A stretch of DNA of 64,000 bases, taken from NCBI GenBank assembly GCA_036245805.1, contig BTRK01000001.1, positions 22,947,087-23,011,086 on the forward strand, read 5' to 3'. The position numbers and the translations under genes were made by a program. Positions 33,493-45,871 of this stretch are shown piece by piece. Under the pieces are notes generated by a model. It was not told where the DNA came from. It ran no database searches and worked only from the letters and a program-made list of their open reading frames with translations. Source of the DNA: Pristionchus mayeri (lineage: Eukaryota > Nematoda > Chromadorea > Rhabditida > Neodiplogasteridae). Position 1 is the stretch's first letter. Each line of letters begins with the position of its first letter.

Positions 33493-36400
33493 TCAGTCGG
33501 CATTCTTGGGAATCTCCACGTTCGTCGTCATAGAATCGAAGGCAGCTACGTCCTGAGAGGAATTGGATCGTCATTGAGTAGATGAGAGAGATATATTAGG
33601 TTGGAACAAAAGTTTTGCACGATTTCGACCATGAAGTTTGAAATCGCTTAAAAGGCTTCACTTTAAATGGGCCGATCTAACCGGATAGCATATATTTAGG
33701 GACTATTTGTACAATATATCCGCTACTTCGAATCGAATCCTGCTCTGAGGGTTTGCGAAAAAAATCATGTTTCGTTAAATGTGAAATGTTCGAGTTACAT
33801 AGACATTTGTTTGCCGCGCTCCTATTTTGATAGGAAAACTCATTGTATAATCTCACATAGTAGACTGAAAAGCCCGTTGGTTGTTCTCTGTAAAACTATG
33901 TAGGATCTAGTAGTTACTTCAATTTAGCAAGGTTTACAGGCCATTAAATTCCAAGATTCGCGAGGTAAAGTTGCTGAATGGATCGCTTTTCTTGCCTCGC
34001 CAATCAATCATACTGGCTTGATCTTAAGTGCTTTTACATATACAACCGTGGGGCTTTATAACATAATGGAATGCTGGAGCCTACCCTTTTCCACTCCGAG
34101 AAAATTTATATTTTCAGAAATTTTGAATCATGGTCATCAAAGCCAAAATTTTGAAATTCGGTGTACATAGTTCGAGTCGATCTCCTCGAAAGGAATCTAT
34201 CCCCTGACTCGGCCAAGCCATTAAGTGATAGAGTAAGAGTTGCTTGTTCAGTTAACCATATAAAGTCTGAGCTTCCTTTTATGCTGGAAACATGACATTC
34301 ATGGAAACATCAATTTCGACTCTCTAATATCAGTATCTGAGTATGCAATATTGCATTTTTAAATAGAAGCATTATATGTCCACACGAAAATAATTGTGAG
34401 CTTACCATGTAAGGTACTTAAAGTTTACATGCATTTGAGATCGATAGGCTTACGGCTACGGCTATGCGGTGAAGACAACTAATTCAGACCAAGCTCCTTT
34501 TGACGCGAGATTAAAATTTACCTAAGTTTCTGGAACGCCATTTGTGGTAATAACCATTTTCATACTATTTTATGATGTATGTTCATCACACTCTCCAAAT
34601 ACACCTTGATATTTGTATTATCATCGACGCCCATAGAGTGCAGACCCCAAAATTATATAGTTTAGTTCTCAAATGCAGAAACTTTGACTTTAAAATGCCG
34701 CCACAGTATGAAATGGTATGTGTAATACTAATGTGTGATAGAAAGAGTATCCAAGCCCTCAACGAATACATGAAACAAAATTAAATAATTTTGCAAATAA
34801 AGAACAGGGTATGCCGGAAACGAAAATTTGAAAATCGTGCAAAACTTTTGTTCCAATCTGATACTAGTAGATGTTCTCCCCTCTCACCTTGTATTGCCTC
34901 TTATCGAGTGAGACGAGAATGGGCGATCCGTGGACAAAGATCGTCGCCAGGGGAATCCACACCTTCTTCATCTCGGGAGCGATCTGAAGGAAGAAGAGAT
35001 CAACCAACGCTCTCTATGACCACCAACATCATTGTTTGATACTCGATGTGAAGGAATCATCATAAATCATTCTCTCGCTCATTCTCTCTTTTGGATGAGA
35101 CAGATCAAGATTACACTCTGAATTCTCGTTCGAATCCCATTCCCAATAACGCGGCAAGAAACGCCTGAATGGCTGATTCATATCTTTCTTCAGTTATGAA
35201 CACTCTCTTAAACATACGGTCAAAACATAGATTTCTTCCACATTTTTCCCTGGGGTAAGGGACAATAGTTAGGAATGCAGGCACGCCATTGACTAAGTTC
35301 TGGGATCATTTTTTTAAACATTACTATGTCCATAACACAACAGCATCTAGATACCTATACCTATAAATAACATATTTGCTGATATTTTAATAATGGGGAG
35401 TTCAAGCAACCAAAAATACAAAGAAACAATGGACAAGGAACTATTTTAGAACTGAATTGTTCACGGAATGGCAAAAAATTGTTTTCTCTATAACCCAAAT
35501 ATTTTCAGCAATTTTTTATATGTGATTTGATCATCGATTGGCGATCAAGGCAAGAACAAATCAACCATGATACTTCGTTCTAACTGGGTGGTTGCTTTTT
35601 CGTCTACATGGAACCTTGACCTATATGTTATTTTTTAAATTACTTTTTTAACAAGCATGTGTTGAAAAAATTTCAAATAAAGCTTAATGACCATCATGTC
35701 TTTTGATTAAAAAAAGTGTGAGGTTAACTTTTAAAAAATGTGTCACAGTGGGTTACGGGGAATTACGCGAATTACATATTTTGCACAACAAAAAAATGCA
35801 ATAATTTAAAATTCTCACGGCAGCATCGACGACTTCTTCCTTCTTGAATCGACGAACGTACTTGCGGAGGAAGAAAGAGTAGTGGATGGTAGAGAATGTC
35901 TAGACGGGATATTAAAAGTATATTAAAAGACTTTTCGTTATCGATCACGAAAGGACGACTATCGTATGGTCTATACTCGAAAAATTCGGATAATTTAGCA
36001 TTATCATTTGCAGAGAAATAAACAAAATCTAATTGTTAACCTGTGTGTGGCTGTTGTAGTGCACGTCCATGGGGAATCTCTTAGTGAGGAAATGGAGAAG
36101 GAGTGGAGTGAAGGAGAGGAGGACGAGGGCTGAGTTTGCCACGATTGCGAATGCCATCATCGATGGTCTGAAGAAGAACGACGTGACTCCTTCCTCCTCT
36201 CTTCCCTTCCTGACCTCTCAGACGCAGCTTCCCACAAGTAGGAAGAGAGGACAGGCACCATCACCACTCCCGCCACTGATGAAGAGAGCGAGAGGATCTG
36301 AAGAATCTTCCCTGTTCACTAGTCCAGTTTCATTTCGCCACGAGTGGGGAAGAAGAAGAATAAGAATCGTGAGTACCTTGGCTGCCTTGACTCCTAGGGC

Positions 36401-36662
36401 CACGACATCATGAGGAGTCTTGGGACTGTCAGGGGGCAGATTCGATTGTTTCCACAGGATGGATGGACCCAAATCTTCCTGAGAAGAGAGAAAAGCTATA
36501 TTTTTTTATTCATCCCTATTTATTTCGAAATGAAACCTTTGAGATGGAGCTAAGCGGCACTAGTTTAGTCGAACTGCTCGATGTGGAAGAGGATAATCGG
36601 AAGAGGACGGAGGGTCGAAGAGACGACCTACCACAGAGCAGAAGAGATATCCGAGATGTCAT
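33493..36662 (-). CDS. TMEM70: TMEM70-family mitochondrial inner-membrane protein
   Basis: TMEM70 is a respiratory-complex (ATP synthase and complex I) assembly factor of the inner membrane. Exons: 36537-36662 (Arg/Ser-rich presequence MTSRISLLLCGRSSLRPSVL), 36377-36478, about 36205-36320 (first TM, SSVAGVVMVPVLSSYLW), about 36055-36175 (second TM, then the family signature TPLLLHFLTKRF), about 35820-35900 (TFSTIHYSFFLRKYVRRFKK), about 34890-34990 (MKKVWIPLATIFVHGSPILV) and about 33493-33555, ending MTTNVEIPKNAD. Phases fit across the first junctions. The order of presequence, TM hairpin, TPxLLHFxTK and a matrix tail matches human TMEM70 as I recall it, with a similar length (about 220 aa). 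The last intron holds a 1.27-kb mariner-like element. Confidence 0.8.
33596..34861. mobile_element. Mariner-like element, decayed, in a TMEM70 intron
   Basis: The left end TTAGGTTGGAACAAAAGTTT is matched in inverted orientation at the right end (AAACTTTTGTTCCAATCTGA), with about 28 bp of near-perfect terminal repeat and a TA on both sides. The length of 1266 bp is that of a full-size mariner. No frame longer than about 70 codons survives and I find no transposase catalytic motif, so it is a dead or non-autonomous copy. Confidence 0.8.
35520..35595. repeat. Dispersed repeat, copy 1 of 2
   Basis: TTTGATCATCGATTGGCGATCAAGGCAAGAACAAATC..., about 75 bp, recurs in the same orientation at 36968-37045 with about 90% identity, including GCAAGAACAAATCAACCATG. 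This copy lies in a TMEM70 intron. Confidence 0.75.
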
Positions 36663-36967
36663 CTGATAAATTTCACTTTTGACTAGCCACCTACCCACTA
36701 ACCATCATGGTATATTCACTGTTCCAAACAGAATGTATTCGATTGAAGGTTGAATAATGGTCAATATTTTTATCGTGTCTGTGCACATTTAGAGGCAATT
36801 ACTCGTACGAGACAGGGAAACGGGCAGATCTCACTTCAAATGGAGTGGTCATACAAAGAAAAAGTGACTAACGAGATTAGTAAAGCATAGTACACCTTTC
36901 AAGACTATTCGTTGGCAATTTTGCAATTAAGATAAACACACAAATCGGGATTTGAGGTACAATAGAA

Positions 36968-37045
36968 TGTGGTTTGATCATCGATTGATGGTTAAGGCAA
37001 GAACAAATCAACCATGATACTTCTTTCGAACTGGGAGGTTTTAAA
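36968..37045. repeat. Dispersed repeat, copy 2 of 2
   Basis: Second copy of the repeat at 35520-35595. It lies between the TMEM70 start and the hst-6 stop. Neither copy has visible terminal repeats, so the element type is unknown. Confidence 0.75.
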
Positions 37046-37297
37046 TTGTGATAAAAAATAGATAATTAGAATTTGGCTGTAAAGGAGATATCGAGATTCG
37101 AAATAGTGGTACAGTCTATACCCGATGGAATAGAGAAAAAAAGTTACACAGTACTGGGCATTACGAGCAAGGGGAAATAGCAAGAACGAGGCAAGGAACT
37201 ATTTACAAAAAATATTCTAAGAAGTCAGTATGGTGTAACAATATGAAAAACAACTTGGGAATGGGATGAGTGATCGATGGATGGCAGACTACAGTAG

Positions 37298-39711
37298 TCA
37301 GGCGTACCTCTCAGAGTCCTCGTATCGATCGTCCTCCTCCTCCTCTTCTTCTTCATTCACAGGGAGAATGGCCTTGCTCTTCGACAGATCTCCATGGGGG
37401 GAATCATCGATGAAGTGAGAGGCAGAGGGAAGAGTCGGCTGTAGTGATGCAATCATTCCACTGATCAATGAGAAAGACAAAACAAAATACATTTGATATT
37501 TCTACTACTTGAAAAAGCGATTTTACTTATAACATACACAGATTGGCCACTAGAATGGAGTATGTCGAGCCAGAATAGAATTATATGGAGAGCATACCTC
37601 TGGTAGTATATGCGGCAATCCCTCTCTCTTCATTTTCTCCATTCTCTCATCGAATAACTCCACTGCGTACGCGTACAATTCGATGTCGAGGGCATTCGCC
37701 TGAGACGAAATTAAGAATGTAAAAATGTCAGAAATACAGCATCAAATGATTCAATATCAACTAGATTCATATTTAAAATGTGTGTTAGTAAGAGAGGAAT
37801 GAAGTGAAGGTTGATGGGGTACCTCTCTGATCTTCCTCATCGTCTCTGGAGTGACTACTGTGTCGTTCGACTTGCTCTTATTCCACTCAGAAAGTCGCTT
37901 CGTGAATCTAAATGGAACTCGACATTTCATATAAACGTTCAATCCGCTTACCGTAATCCGAATAGTCTCTCAAACATCCATTGGGAGTCGTCCATTCTCT
38001 CTTTCAATCCATAGAAGGAGAGTGATCGTAGATTTGCCTTGGCGCTCTCAAGCATGATTCCATCCCTGCACGAACAGCTCTCATTTCTCCGTTCGACTCT
38101 CTCTCTCTCTCTCTTTCGAATGGGTTATTGCTGACCTCTTCTTCTTCTCCATCTTAGTCGTATCATAACAATCGACGAGAGTGAGATCAGCCAGCATCCG
38201 AGTCATTCGATTGGCAGCCAGATTGAAGGGACACGAGAGGAATTCATCCAGGGACACTCCCTCCCATCTGACAACCAACCAAATAAACCCAACCAAATAT
38301 CCATCAACAATGTGCAAGTAGTGCCACCCTATCTCTCGGCTACTTCTCACCACTAGAGACAGTCCTCATTCCCACTCACCCAATCCTCGGGTCGAAGCAC
38401 AGTGGCAGTTCATCTGGATTCGGTGGTCGTCCATTGCACATGTGGCGAGAGGCCATCCACGTTGCACCTCTGCAAACATACCCATACCAAACAATTTGTA
38501 GTTCTTCAACAAGCTTCTGTAACTTCTTTCCAGTGAATCTTCACTGACCTGCTAACGTGTCTGAACTCGCTGATGTATCGAGTGATGGGGTCCCGAAGGA
38601 AGGAAGTGTAGAAGTATCGTCTGCGACGGCCTGCGCCTACAACAATCACCTATCAATTTATTTTTTATTTTGAAAGATCAATTGTTCAATAGTACCTACC
38701 TTCTTTCTTCTCGAGTACGGTATCGACGCAGGCGCTGACTGCCAGTTCAGTGTAGTCTGCATGGAGACCACACACCCAGCCTGTCGAATATCGAGAGAAA
38801 AGCCATGTCTGCATAGGGATGAGTGTTAGTGATCTCCATGCGAGATTCATTTGACACTCAATTGTCAATGTATGTTTGATTTTTTTCTCTACACGCTCTT
38901 TCATTAGTATAAGTATTGACATATGAGAGTACTACTCTATGCCCTCTCTCCCTCACCTGGTTGGTGCTCCCTCCGGGTCTTCTGCACACGCATCTCTTCT
39001 TCTTCTGAGTGCATTCGCACGGTCGATCGATGGAGAGATGACGGACGAGGAACTTCTCGAACGACGTCCCTGCACAAATACACTTCATTATCAACCCTCC
39101 ATCCCAATTTTTCGTAGAATCCCCAGAATTCAAGGATACACTCACCCGCCGTCTTCTGAATGTGCACGAAGACCAGTACATCAGTGGACGAGATGTCGAA
39201 TCTGAGAGGGAAGTAATCTTCCTCGTCCTTCTCTTGCATTCCTCACCGACTGCTTCTCTCCATTAGCATTCTATCGAAGCTAGTCGCACTCTTGGTGTAG
39301 TAACTAGGTTTGTAGTCTGCGGAAAGACTCTTCCTCAATGCGAATCCACGCATTTCATCCAATGAAAAACGAGGTCTGCGAATTGAGGGGTTCGCGAGTG
39401 GCAAAGTGATCGTAAACTGACTTGGTGGGCATCCTCGTCTCTTCTCCCATCGATTCCTCTGTCGACCAAGCGAAGTACGCAAAGGAGACCAGAAGAGCAG
39501 CAGTGATGAGAAGGAAGAACCGTCTGAGAGCACCGATTATCCATCTACCATTACAAATTTATAGAAGCATCTTCTTATCTAGTATACGTTCTAATCATTA
39601 GAATAATATGTTACATACAAAACAATCATACCTGGATGTGCATAGTGGGATGAAGAAGACTCGATGCGGACTGCTACTTGGATTATTGAGACGAGAATAC
39701 GGTATTCGCAT
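37298..39711 (-). CDS. hst-6: Heparan-sulfate 6-O-sulfotransferase
   Basis: A Golgi type II enzyme that transfers sulfate from PAPS to the 6-O position of glucosamine in heparan sulfate. The start at 39711 gives MRIPYSRLNNPSSSPHRVFF, spliced in phase (39632 to 39544) to the TM anchor ALRRFFLLITAALLVSFAYF. The catalytic domain begins FDISSTDVLVFVHIQKTAG, the 5'-phosphosulfate-binding loop, and continues HLSIDRPCECTQKKKRCVCR and WLFSRYSTGWVCGLHADYTE. The 3'-phosphate-binding strand is SFLRDPITRYISEFRHVSRG. Then come CNGRPPNPDELPLCF, CPFNLAANRMTRMLADLTLV and ESAKANLRSLSFYGLKERM. These blocks follow the HS6ST family in order. The C-terminus is an acidic run (NEEEEEEDDRYEDSERYA) ending at 37298. 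The gene has about ten exons. Confidence 0.95.
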
Positions 39712-41440
39712 CCTGAAATCACAGATTGACTTGAGAGAAAGATATTTCATGCGCAGCGATGAATCATGGCTATTGATAAGTTGTTATCACAGATGGGGAA
39801 AGCCCGCGGAGATAAAGGGAACCTTCTATTGAATGTCCACTTTACGTTTTTGTGACAGCTCGAACAACACATGTTCACTGAAGAGCACTCGGGAGGCATA
39901 GAGAGAAGGAAATCCACTAAGAGAGCAACACCCCATTAAGCGATGAGATTATGGGTTTAGGAAGGGCGGTCTAAGCAGATTTCCGCCCTTCCTCCCTCGA
40001 CAAGGAGACAGGACTCCCCAGGGGAGGGCTACCCTCGATTGTTCCTTCCCACCAACAAATGACATGTGGCTATTGAGCATAGACCCAAAATTAATGGCCC
40101 TCAAGTCGACAGATTTGAGGGGAGGGCGCGCGATGTAATAAGGAAACGGGCCACGAGTGGGGTATACAGTTTTGCCACAGTTTCTAAGTAATAATGATCG
40201 AATAGCGAACTAACCTCGCAGATGTTCCCATCCTTTCAGCTATCAATAAGCAGCGGACGTCGTTTCATGCTAAAAGAAAGATTGATTGACTGTAGAACAA
40301 GATCGAGAGCGTATTTGTCAAGAATTAGAACTGAAAGTAGCGAAAAAATGAGGCAAGAACCGAATTGCACTTGGAAACGGCGAGAGAGTGTGGAGAGTGT
40401 GGAGAGTGGAGAGAGTGTAGTGAAACAGTATACAAATTGTAGTTGGAGCGTACCAAATACTCAACATTGAGCATTTTTTCACGAGGGAATTTTAATGTTA
40501 TATTTTAATTAAATTTTCAAATTAATGTCATGCGACAATATGCCAAATTGAATTGATCAAAAATGATTGATGAGGGGTAATAAGAGGAGGGAGCAGATGG
40601 TATCCCAAGATTGATCATATCGATACGGAGAAAGACAGGCCGGATTAGGGTTATGACCCCTCTCACTCATCAGACGAATCATCGAGAATGGTTGAAGACT
40701 CGAGACTAGTAGTACACAATGGGCATTGGAATGGGAAGGAATAAAGAGGGGTGGAGGTTTCCCAGGAGGGACGAGAAGGGGGGGGGGGGCTATTAGAAGA
40801 GACCCGACCGAGGTGTGAGATGACGGGCAGAAGGGGGAGAGGGGAGGGGGTGACCATATGCCAGGGGTGAAGGGGAGTCTAAATGAGATGCCCCGAGGAC
40901 TGTCGCACTCTTCGTGTGACTGATGAGAGAGGAGGTCGACTCCTTCTAGGGTAGATCACTGAAGGATGGAGAGAGAAGAGAGATAGTGTGGAGAGAGGAG
41001 AGTCTCATCCATCATTTCCACTGGGGGAAAGGCTGCTGTGACCCTTCCTTTGTCCAATATTTTACGGCATCTGCTCTCTCTTTGTAACTAATCCTCACTT
41101 GCATAGGTCGTAAAGAGAATGGAGGGATGAGAAAGGTCGAGAGAGGGAGGAACTTCCCAAGAACGGATCGAGTAGATCAAAGGGCCGAAAGAGATGGAGT
41201 GCCCTGTGAAACCCATGTGAGGAAATAGGAATCGAAAAAGGTCCTTGAAACGAAGCCGCGAATTGAAAAAAAAAATGAAGAGAACCCCAAGGGAGTTGAA
41301 AGTGTCTCCGCGAATTAGAAAAAACCCATCACAGAGGGTGGTTCATCAGAAGGGTGATAGAAGGATAGAGAAGAGAGATCTCTCCGATGAGTGGCCATCC
41401 ATGGAACTGATCCATTCTGACAGATATCAAGAGTGAGAGA

Positions 41441-41488
<48 letters not shown>

Positions 41489-41880
41489 ATGGAAAATGAA
41501 GAGATCGAGGATGTCACTCCCTACTAAAATGGAGATAAATAATTAAGTGGGAGGGCCTGGCAGGAAATATTGGGAGTGGCTTGAGAGATGAGATGGGAGA
41601 TACGAGCATCAATAAGAAAAGGAAATTAGTAGTGGACGAGATGCTGGGAAGGAACAGAAGAGATCGAGAGAAGAAGAAATGAGGGGTCATGGAGGGGATT
41701 GGATAATGACCATTTCTCTATCGGAGCAAGAACACGAAGAGAGGAGAGGAAGGACCAAAAAAGAAGGGAGAGATGGTACCATCTGTGCCCCCCCCCCCCC
41801 CACCCTCTCTGGTTGTCATGGAACAATTATCGAGAGGACCAATTAATCGGAGCATCCAAGGAGATTACTAGGGATGACGC
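39712..41880. other. hst-6 upstream region with low-complexity DNA; no gene recognised
   Basis: This region should contain the hst-6 promoter. It includes an imperfect hairpin at about 39963-39993 (GAAGGGCGG ... CCGCCCTTC) and a poly-G run near 40781. There are GTGGAGA repeats at 40385-40425, a (GA)n microsatellite at about 41430-41485 and a poly-C run near 41785. Open frames here are short and composition-driven. Confidence 0.45.
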
Positions 41881-41889
41881 AACAAATGA

Positions 41890-42186
41890 ATGAATGTAAG
41901 ATTATATCGTGATGAGGGCCCATTCAAGGCTCGCACCGTTTCGGGAAGAGTATCTACGGTAATTGTTTTAGTATGCGATATCATCGCAGAGCATAGATCT
42001 AGATTGGGTGATGAACAGGCTTTCTTCCTCGAAGGAATGGATTGTGCTGTCATTCTCAGTCTTCACACGGATGTTCTCTTCATCTTTCCGGATGATTCTC
42101 TCCGTGGAATGAATAATGGAAGGGAGAAGGAGCTCTCCCTGTCACACCTCCAATCTCAGTCGTCCCTTTCAAGAAATACAACTTAG
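41890..42186 (+). CDS. Hypothetical 98-codon ORF (product unknown)
   Basis: The ATG-initiated frame MNVRLYRDEGPFKARTVSGR ... LGDEQAFFLEGMDCAVILSL runs 98 codons to a stop with balanced composition, unlike its neighbours. No family is recognised. The minus strand across 41868-42053 is also open (61 codons), so the strand is not certain. It may be the first exon of the multi-TM remnant downstream. Confidence 0.25.
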   Translation: MNVRLYRDEGPFKARTVSGRVSTVIVLVCDIIAEHRSRLGDEQAFFLEGMDCAVILSLHTDVLFIFPDDSLRGMNNGREKELSLSHLQSQSSLSRNTT

Positions 42187-42429
42187 ACTAGACGAGTCAC
42201 TATCTACTCCCTTTCTCAGATGCACGAATACTTTTTGAGCCTTTTTTATATTTTTATAGAAATGCGAATAGTGGGAATGATCTCATCGCAAAGCACTCTT
42301 TTACGGCCACAAGCCCACTTCTGATCCTCTTCTTTCTGCAAACTTCGCGTGTTCTTCGTACATGAATTCCTTCCATCTCGACGAGTCGAAGGGAGATAAT
42401 GGATGAGCATTCATCTACACTTTCCTTCC

Positions 42430-42958
42430 TTTCCGCTTCTTGCACTGAAGCATGACTGAATATATGCTCGACGTGATGTTGTTTAGCAGTGGAGTTCCAT
42501 TCTAGAGGGAGGATCAATCACTCTCCTCCTTCTCGCAGTCTCAAGTGTTATGACTCCCTTCTTCCATCGTTATCCCTTCTTCTTTCTTTATTTTGTTCCT
42601 CTTGACCATCATCCCTCCTTCCATTCATCCATCTTCAGTTCACTTCCCCATGCATTGTCTTCCTTCTCTCTTCCTTCTCTCGATCGAGTACTACAGTTCA
42701 TTCCTTCCTCTCATACTCCTTAGACTATCCATCCAGAATGAGTATTCAGTCGATTAGTTCTCCTTCTTCCTTCTACTTTACATGAATAATCAGACTGCTT
42801 CTCATTACCTTGGCTATCTCGTCTGTTTCCCTCCTATTCCTTCACTCAGCTTCACTATTAGACAGCTCTCTCTCTCTCTTCTCAGTCCCATTAGGTCTGC
42901 TGAGAAACTGAAGAATGGGCAGAGGAATCCTCCGTTGAATCCGGGTTTACGCGGGTGA
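42430..42958 (+). pseudogene. Possible multi-TM (chemoreceptor-like) gene fragment
   Basis: Hydrophobic plus-strand stretches occur, such as HFPMHCLPSLFLLSIEYYSS followed by PLILLRLSI near 42.66-42.74 kb. A terminal exon-like block after a TTCTCAG acceptor reads PIRSAEKLKNGQRNPPLNPG to a stop at 42958, in the style of a receptor cytoplasmic tail. The blocks do not join cleanly and stops intervene, so this is either a decayed receptor or a gene whose exons I could not resolve. Confidence 0.2.
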
Positions 42959-43495
42959 AAAGTCAATTTCCGGACTCATTGTATTCCTCATTTCTGCCTT
43001 TCTCTCCCATCTCATCCTCTCTACATTCATTCTCATCTCTCTCGTTGTCGTTTTCCTCCGAAGGTCGTAACCATCAAATGAAGGGACGAGAAATTCGCTT
43101 GAGCCTCGTAGTGAAAACTAGCGGGTCGTCAAACTCCGACTGGACAAGTCTGACGATGAGACCACTCCTCCCCCTCTCCCCCCCCTCCCCCCTTCTTCTC
43201 CTCCTCTTTCCCTTCCTCAGATGGGATCTCTCTTGAATGGTACAGTAACGATCTCGTGTGAATTTCAACTTGTTTACTTTCAGTCTTCACTCGTTTCTTT
43301 TCCTCTCAAATTTATGCGATAGTGACTCCGCCTATATTATCCACTCGTTCGAGTGGACAATCGCAGTCTCACGGAGAACTCTCTCCCACACCCAATCGAA
43401 CACCCTCATCTATTTCCCATTGTAGTAATCCATTAGTATCGTATCCGCGAGATCCTTCTCCTTCTCTTCCCCTGGTACTCCTTTCTCTCCTCAGG

Positions 43496-44101
43496 ATGCC
43501 CTTCGTCCTCTCGAATCTCCGAGACACTCGATACAGATGCTGCTTCAGGGAGATCCACTCCAAGGTACGTCCCCCCTCCCCTCTTCATCCTGATTCGATC
43601 ACATCCACGAGAGCTTGCAAATGAGGGAAACTGTGTCTCGAGCAGAAAACAAAGGGAACTCTCGCGTGTGAATGTTCCTTCCTTCCCTTCTCCCTCTCAT
43701 CATCTCATCTTTTCTGCTTGATTCGATGCTCCCTTCGTGAAAAAAAGCGATTACAAGCCATGAGAGGATTTTGTATTCTGCGATTGCATATTGGATTGGT
43801 GGAATGAATAACAGGAAGGGAAGATGGGTAGAATGGGCTAACAAGAGAAAAGAAGAGACTCCACTTCTACCATGAAGGAATCTCATGCGAAGAAGAGGGA
43901 GAAAGGACAAGGTGGGAGAGAATGAGTCTTTTCAGGTCGGAGTGCTAGTCATTGTTTCCCTCAACTCATTCACTTTCTCCATGCTTCTAGTCCAGACTGT
44001 ACTCAGGTAGTCCATCTCCTCTCATCGGGGAAATCAGATGCATTTCAGTTCGGAGAGATCTCAGTTCGATCTCTGCTTCCTCATAATCCAAGGTATTCAC
44101 T

Positions 44102-44161
<60 letters not shown>

Positions 44162-45871
44162 ATTCCTCTCAGGAGCAGTCATCGTATCCACTGTATTCGC
44201 TCTTCTCTCAGACACTCGATGGTTCCTCTATGCCCCCATCCTCTTCTGGGTGAGACCACCCCCCCCCCCTACTCCATGATTTGTTTGTAATTGCGTTTCG
44301 GTCTAAAGCATCAATTTTCACCATCAATTAGATTGCCCTTTACTTCAGTCTGGATTGGCTCTGAGCACTCTTATCATCATTCTCCTCGCCATTCTCTACG
44401 CTGTTTACCCCAATGATTTCCCCGCGAGGTACAAATCGGAGGGGAGAAAGGTTGAGATCATTCACATCCAGATTCAATTTCCTACTCAATCATCGAGTTT
44501 TGGATGAACAGAATGGTGTCGATTCTGAGAAGATCACAAGTAAGTGAGAGAGACAGAGATGGAGATGGGGGAACGGTATCACCAGTTATTGATTGATATG
44601 AGAGCGTTTGCCGAAGAACCGAACATATGCTGGCACAGCAAAAAAAGTCGATTTTCCAATTTCATGTGATTTGGGGTTCTCAAGGGTGCTGATGAAGATA
44701 GGCATAGTCATTTTGCACATGGGTCTTCCATTGGCTCCAGATGACGTTGCGTCGAATTCACATTTTCACGAATTCCACGGTTCTATGAAGCGCCAAAATT
44801 AGCCGAACAAGTTTTCCGGGGTAGAATTGTATGACGAACATGCCTGTATACTTCATTTATACTAATTTTGTAATTAAAAAAATAAAAATGCAACTTTTCT
44901 CTAAGTGAATCCCGAGCTTAGCAAATATACCGATAGGAGCGCCGCATAGAGAGGATTCAAAATCTATAATTTTGTCCAATTTCAACATCCAAATTTTTAG
45001 AAAACCTATAAATAGTGCTCAGTTTTTGCTCGAATTGACTCATTCTCTCCCCTTGACCCCGACACTCTCTCACCACACCACGAGAGAGGCAGGGGAGGGA
45101 GGACTGCCAGAGGGAGAATTGTTGTGCGGTTAGAGAGAGTCTTGGTCAAGGGGAGAGAATGAGTCAATTCGAGCAAAATCTGAACACTATTTTTAGGTTT
45201 TCTTAAAATTTGGATGTCGAAATTGAACAAAATTGTAGATTTGGAATCCTCTCTATGTGGCGCTCCTATCGGTATATTTGCTAAGCTCGGGATTCACTTA
45301 GAGAAAAGTTGCATTTTTAATTTTTTAATAACAAAATTAGTAAAAATGAAGTATTCAGGCGTTTTCGTCATACAATTCTACCCCGGAAAACTTGTTCGGC
45401 TAATTTAGGCGCTTCATAGAACCGTGGAATTCATGAAAATGTGAATTCGACGCAACGTCATCTGGAGCCAACGGAAGACACATGTGCAAAATGACTATGC
45501 CTATCTTCATCAGCGCCCTTGAGAACCCCAAATCACATGAAATTGGAAAATCGACTTTTTTTGCTGTGCCAAAATATTCCGGATCTGCTCGACTTTTGGG
45601 CAAACGCTCTCATATTTGAGTGGTGCGAGGAGTGGCCATCACGGGTATCTTCATGCTATGCATTCTCTTCCTCGTCTTCGTGTGGTTCGTGGGTATACAT
45701 CGGAAGTGCTACAGGTAGTCCCTCTCCCCTTCCTACCGTACCTTTTTATTCATCCTCCATCATCCCTCTATCATCAGATATATGCGAGAAGTCACTTCGG
45801 GGAGATTGGTGCCCACTTCGGAAATTATCCATGGGAGACAACGAGACATCTCTGATCTCACTGATTATTGA
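43496..45871 (+). CDS. Four-TM membrane protein
   Basis: Exons (43496-43564, 43936-44006, then segments near 44048-44092, 44172-44250, 44350-44430, 44474-44543, 45616-45713 and 45779-45871) join in phase to about 190 residues. The start is MPFVLSNLRDTRYRCCFREI. Hydrophobic segments are VGVLVIVSLNSFTFSMLLV, GAVIVSTVFALLSDTRW, GLALSTLIIILLAILYAV and VAITGIFMLCILFLVFVWFV. The tail ends GRQRDISDLTDY. The CC...VGVLVIVS beginning parallels the KC...DILVIVS start of the gene at 1.4-3.0 kb, so they may belong to one LAPTM/DUF7027-like family. The open frame also extends upstream of 43496 to about 43285 with Ser/Pro-rich sequence, so the start may be earlier. A 1-kb foldback element sits in the intron before the last TM. 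Confidence 0.65.
44105..44158. repeat. (CT)n microsatellite in an intron
   Basis: About 25 CT dinucleotides fill most of the short intron between two exons of the four-TM gene. They may serve as an exaggerated polypyrimidine tract. Confidence 0.95.
44599..45612. mobile_element. 1-kb foldback MITE with TA target duplication
   Basis: Two arms of about 460 bp (44599 to about 45060, and about 45150 to 45612) are inverted copies of each other at roughly 90-95% identity around a loop of about 90 bp. The ends read TGAGAGCGTTTGCC and GGCAAACGCTCTCA, flanked by TA on both sides. There is no transposase. The RNA would form a very long hairpin in the intron of the four-TM gene. Confidence 0.9.

Noticed and set aside
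43599..43910. ORF conserved between 43.6-43.9 kb and the copy at 55.4-55.6 kb
   Set aside because: The shared frame reflects DNA-level duplication of about 95% identity. The frame is antisense to the four-TM gene and differs at both ends.
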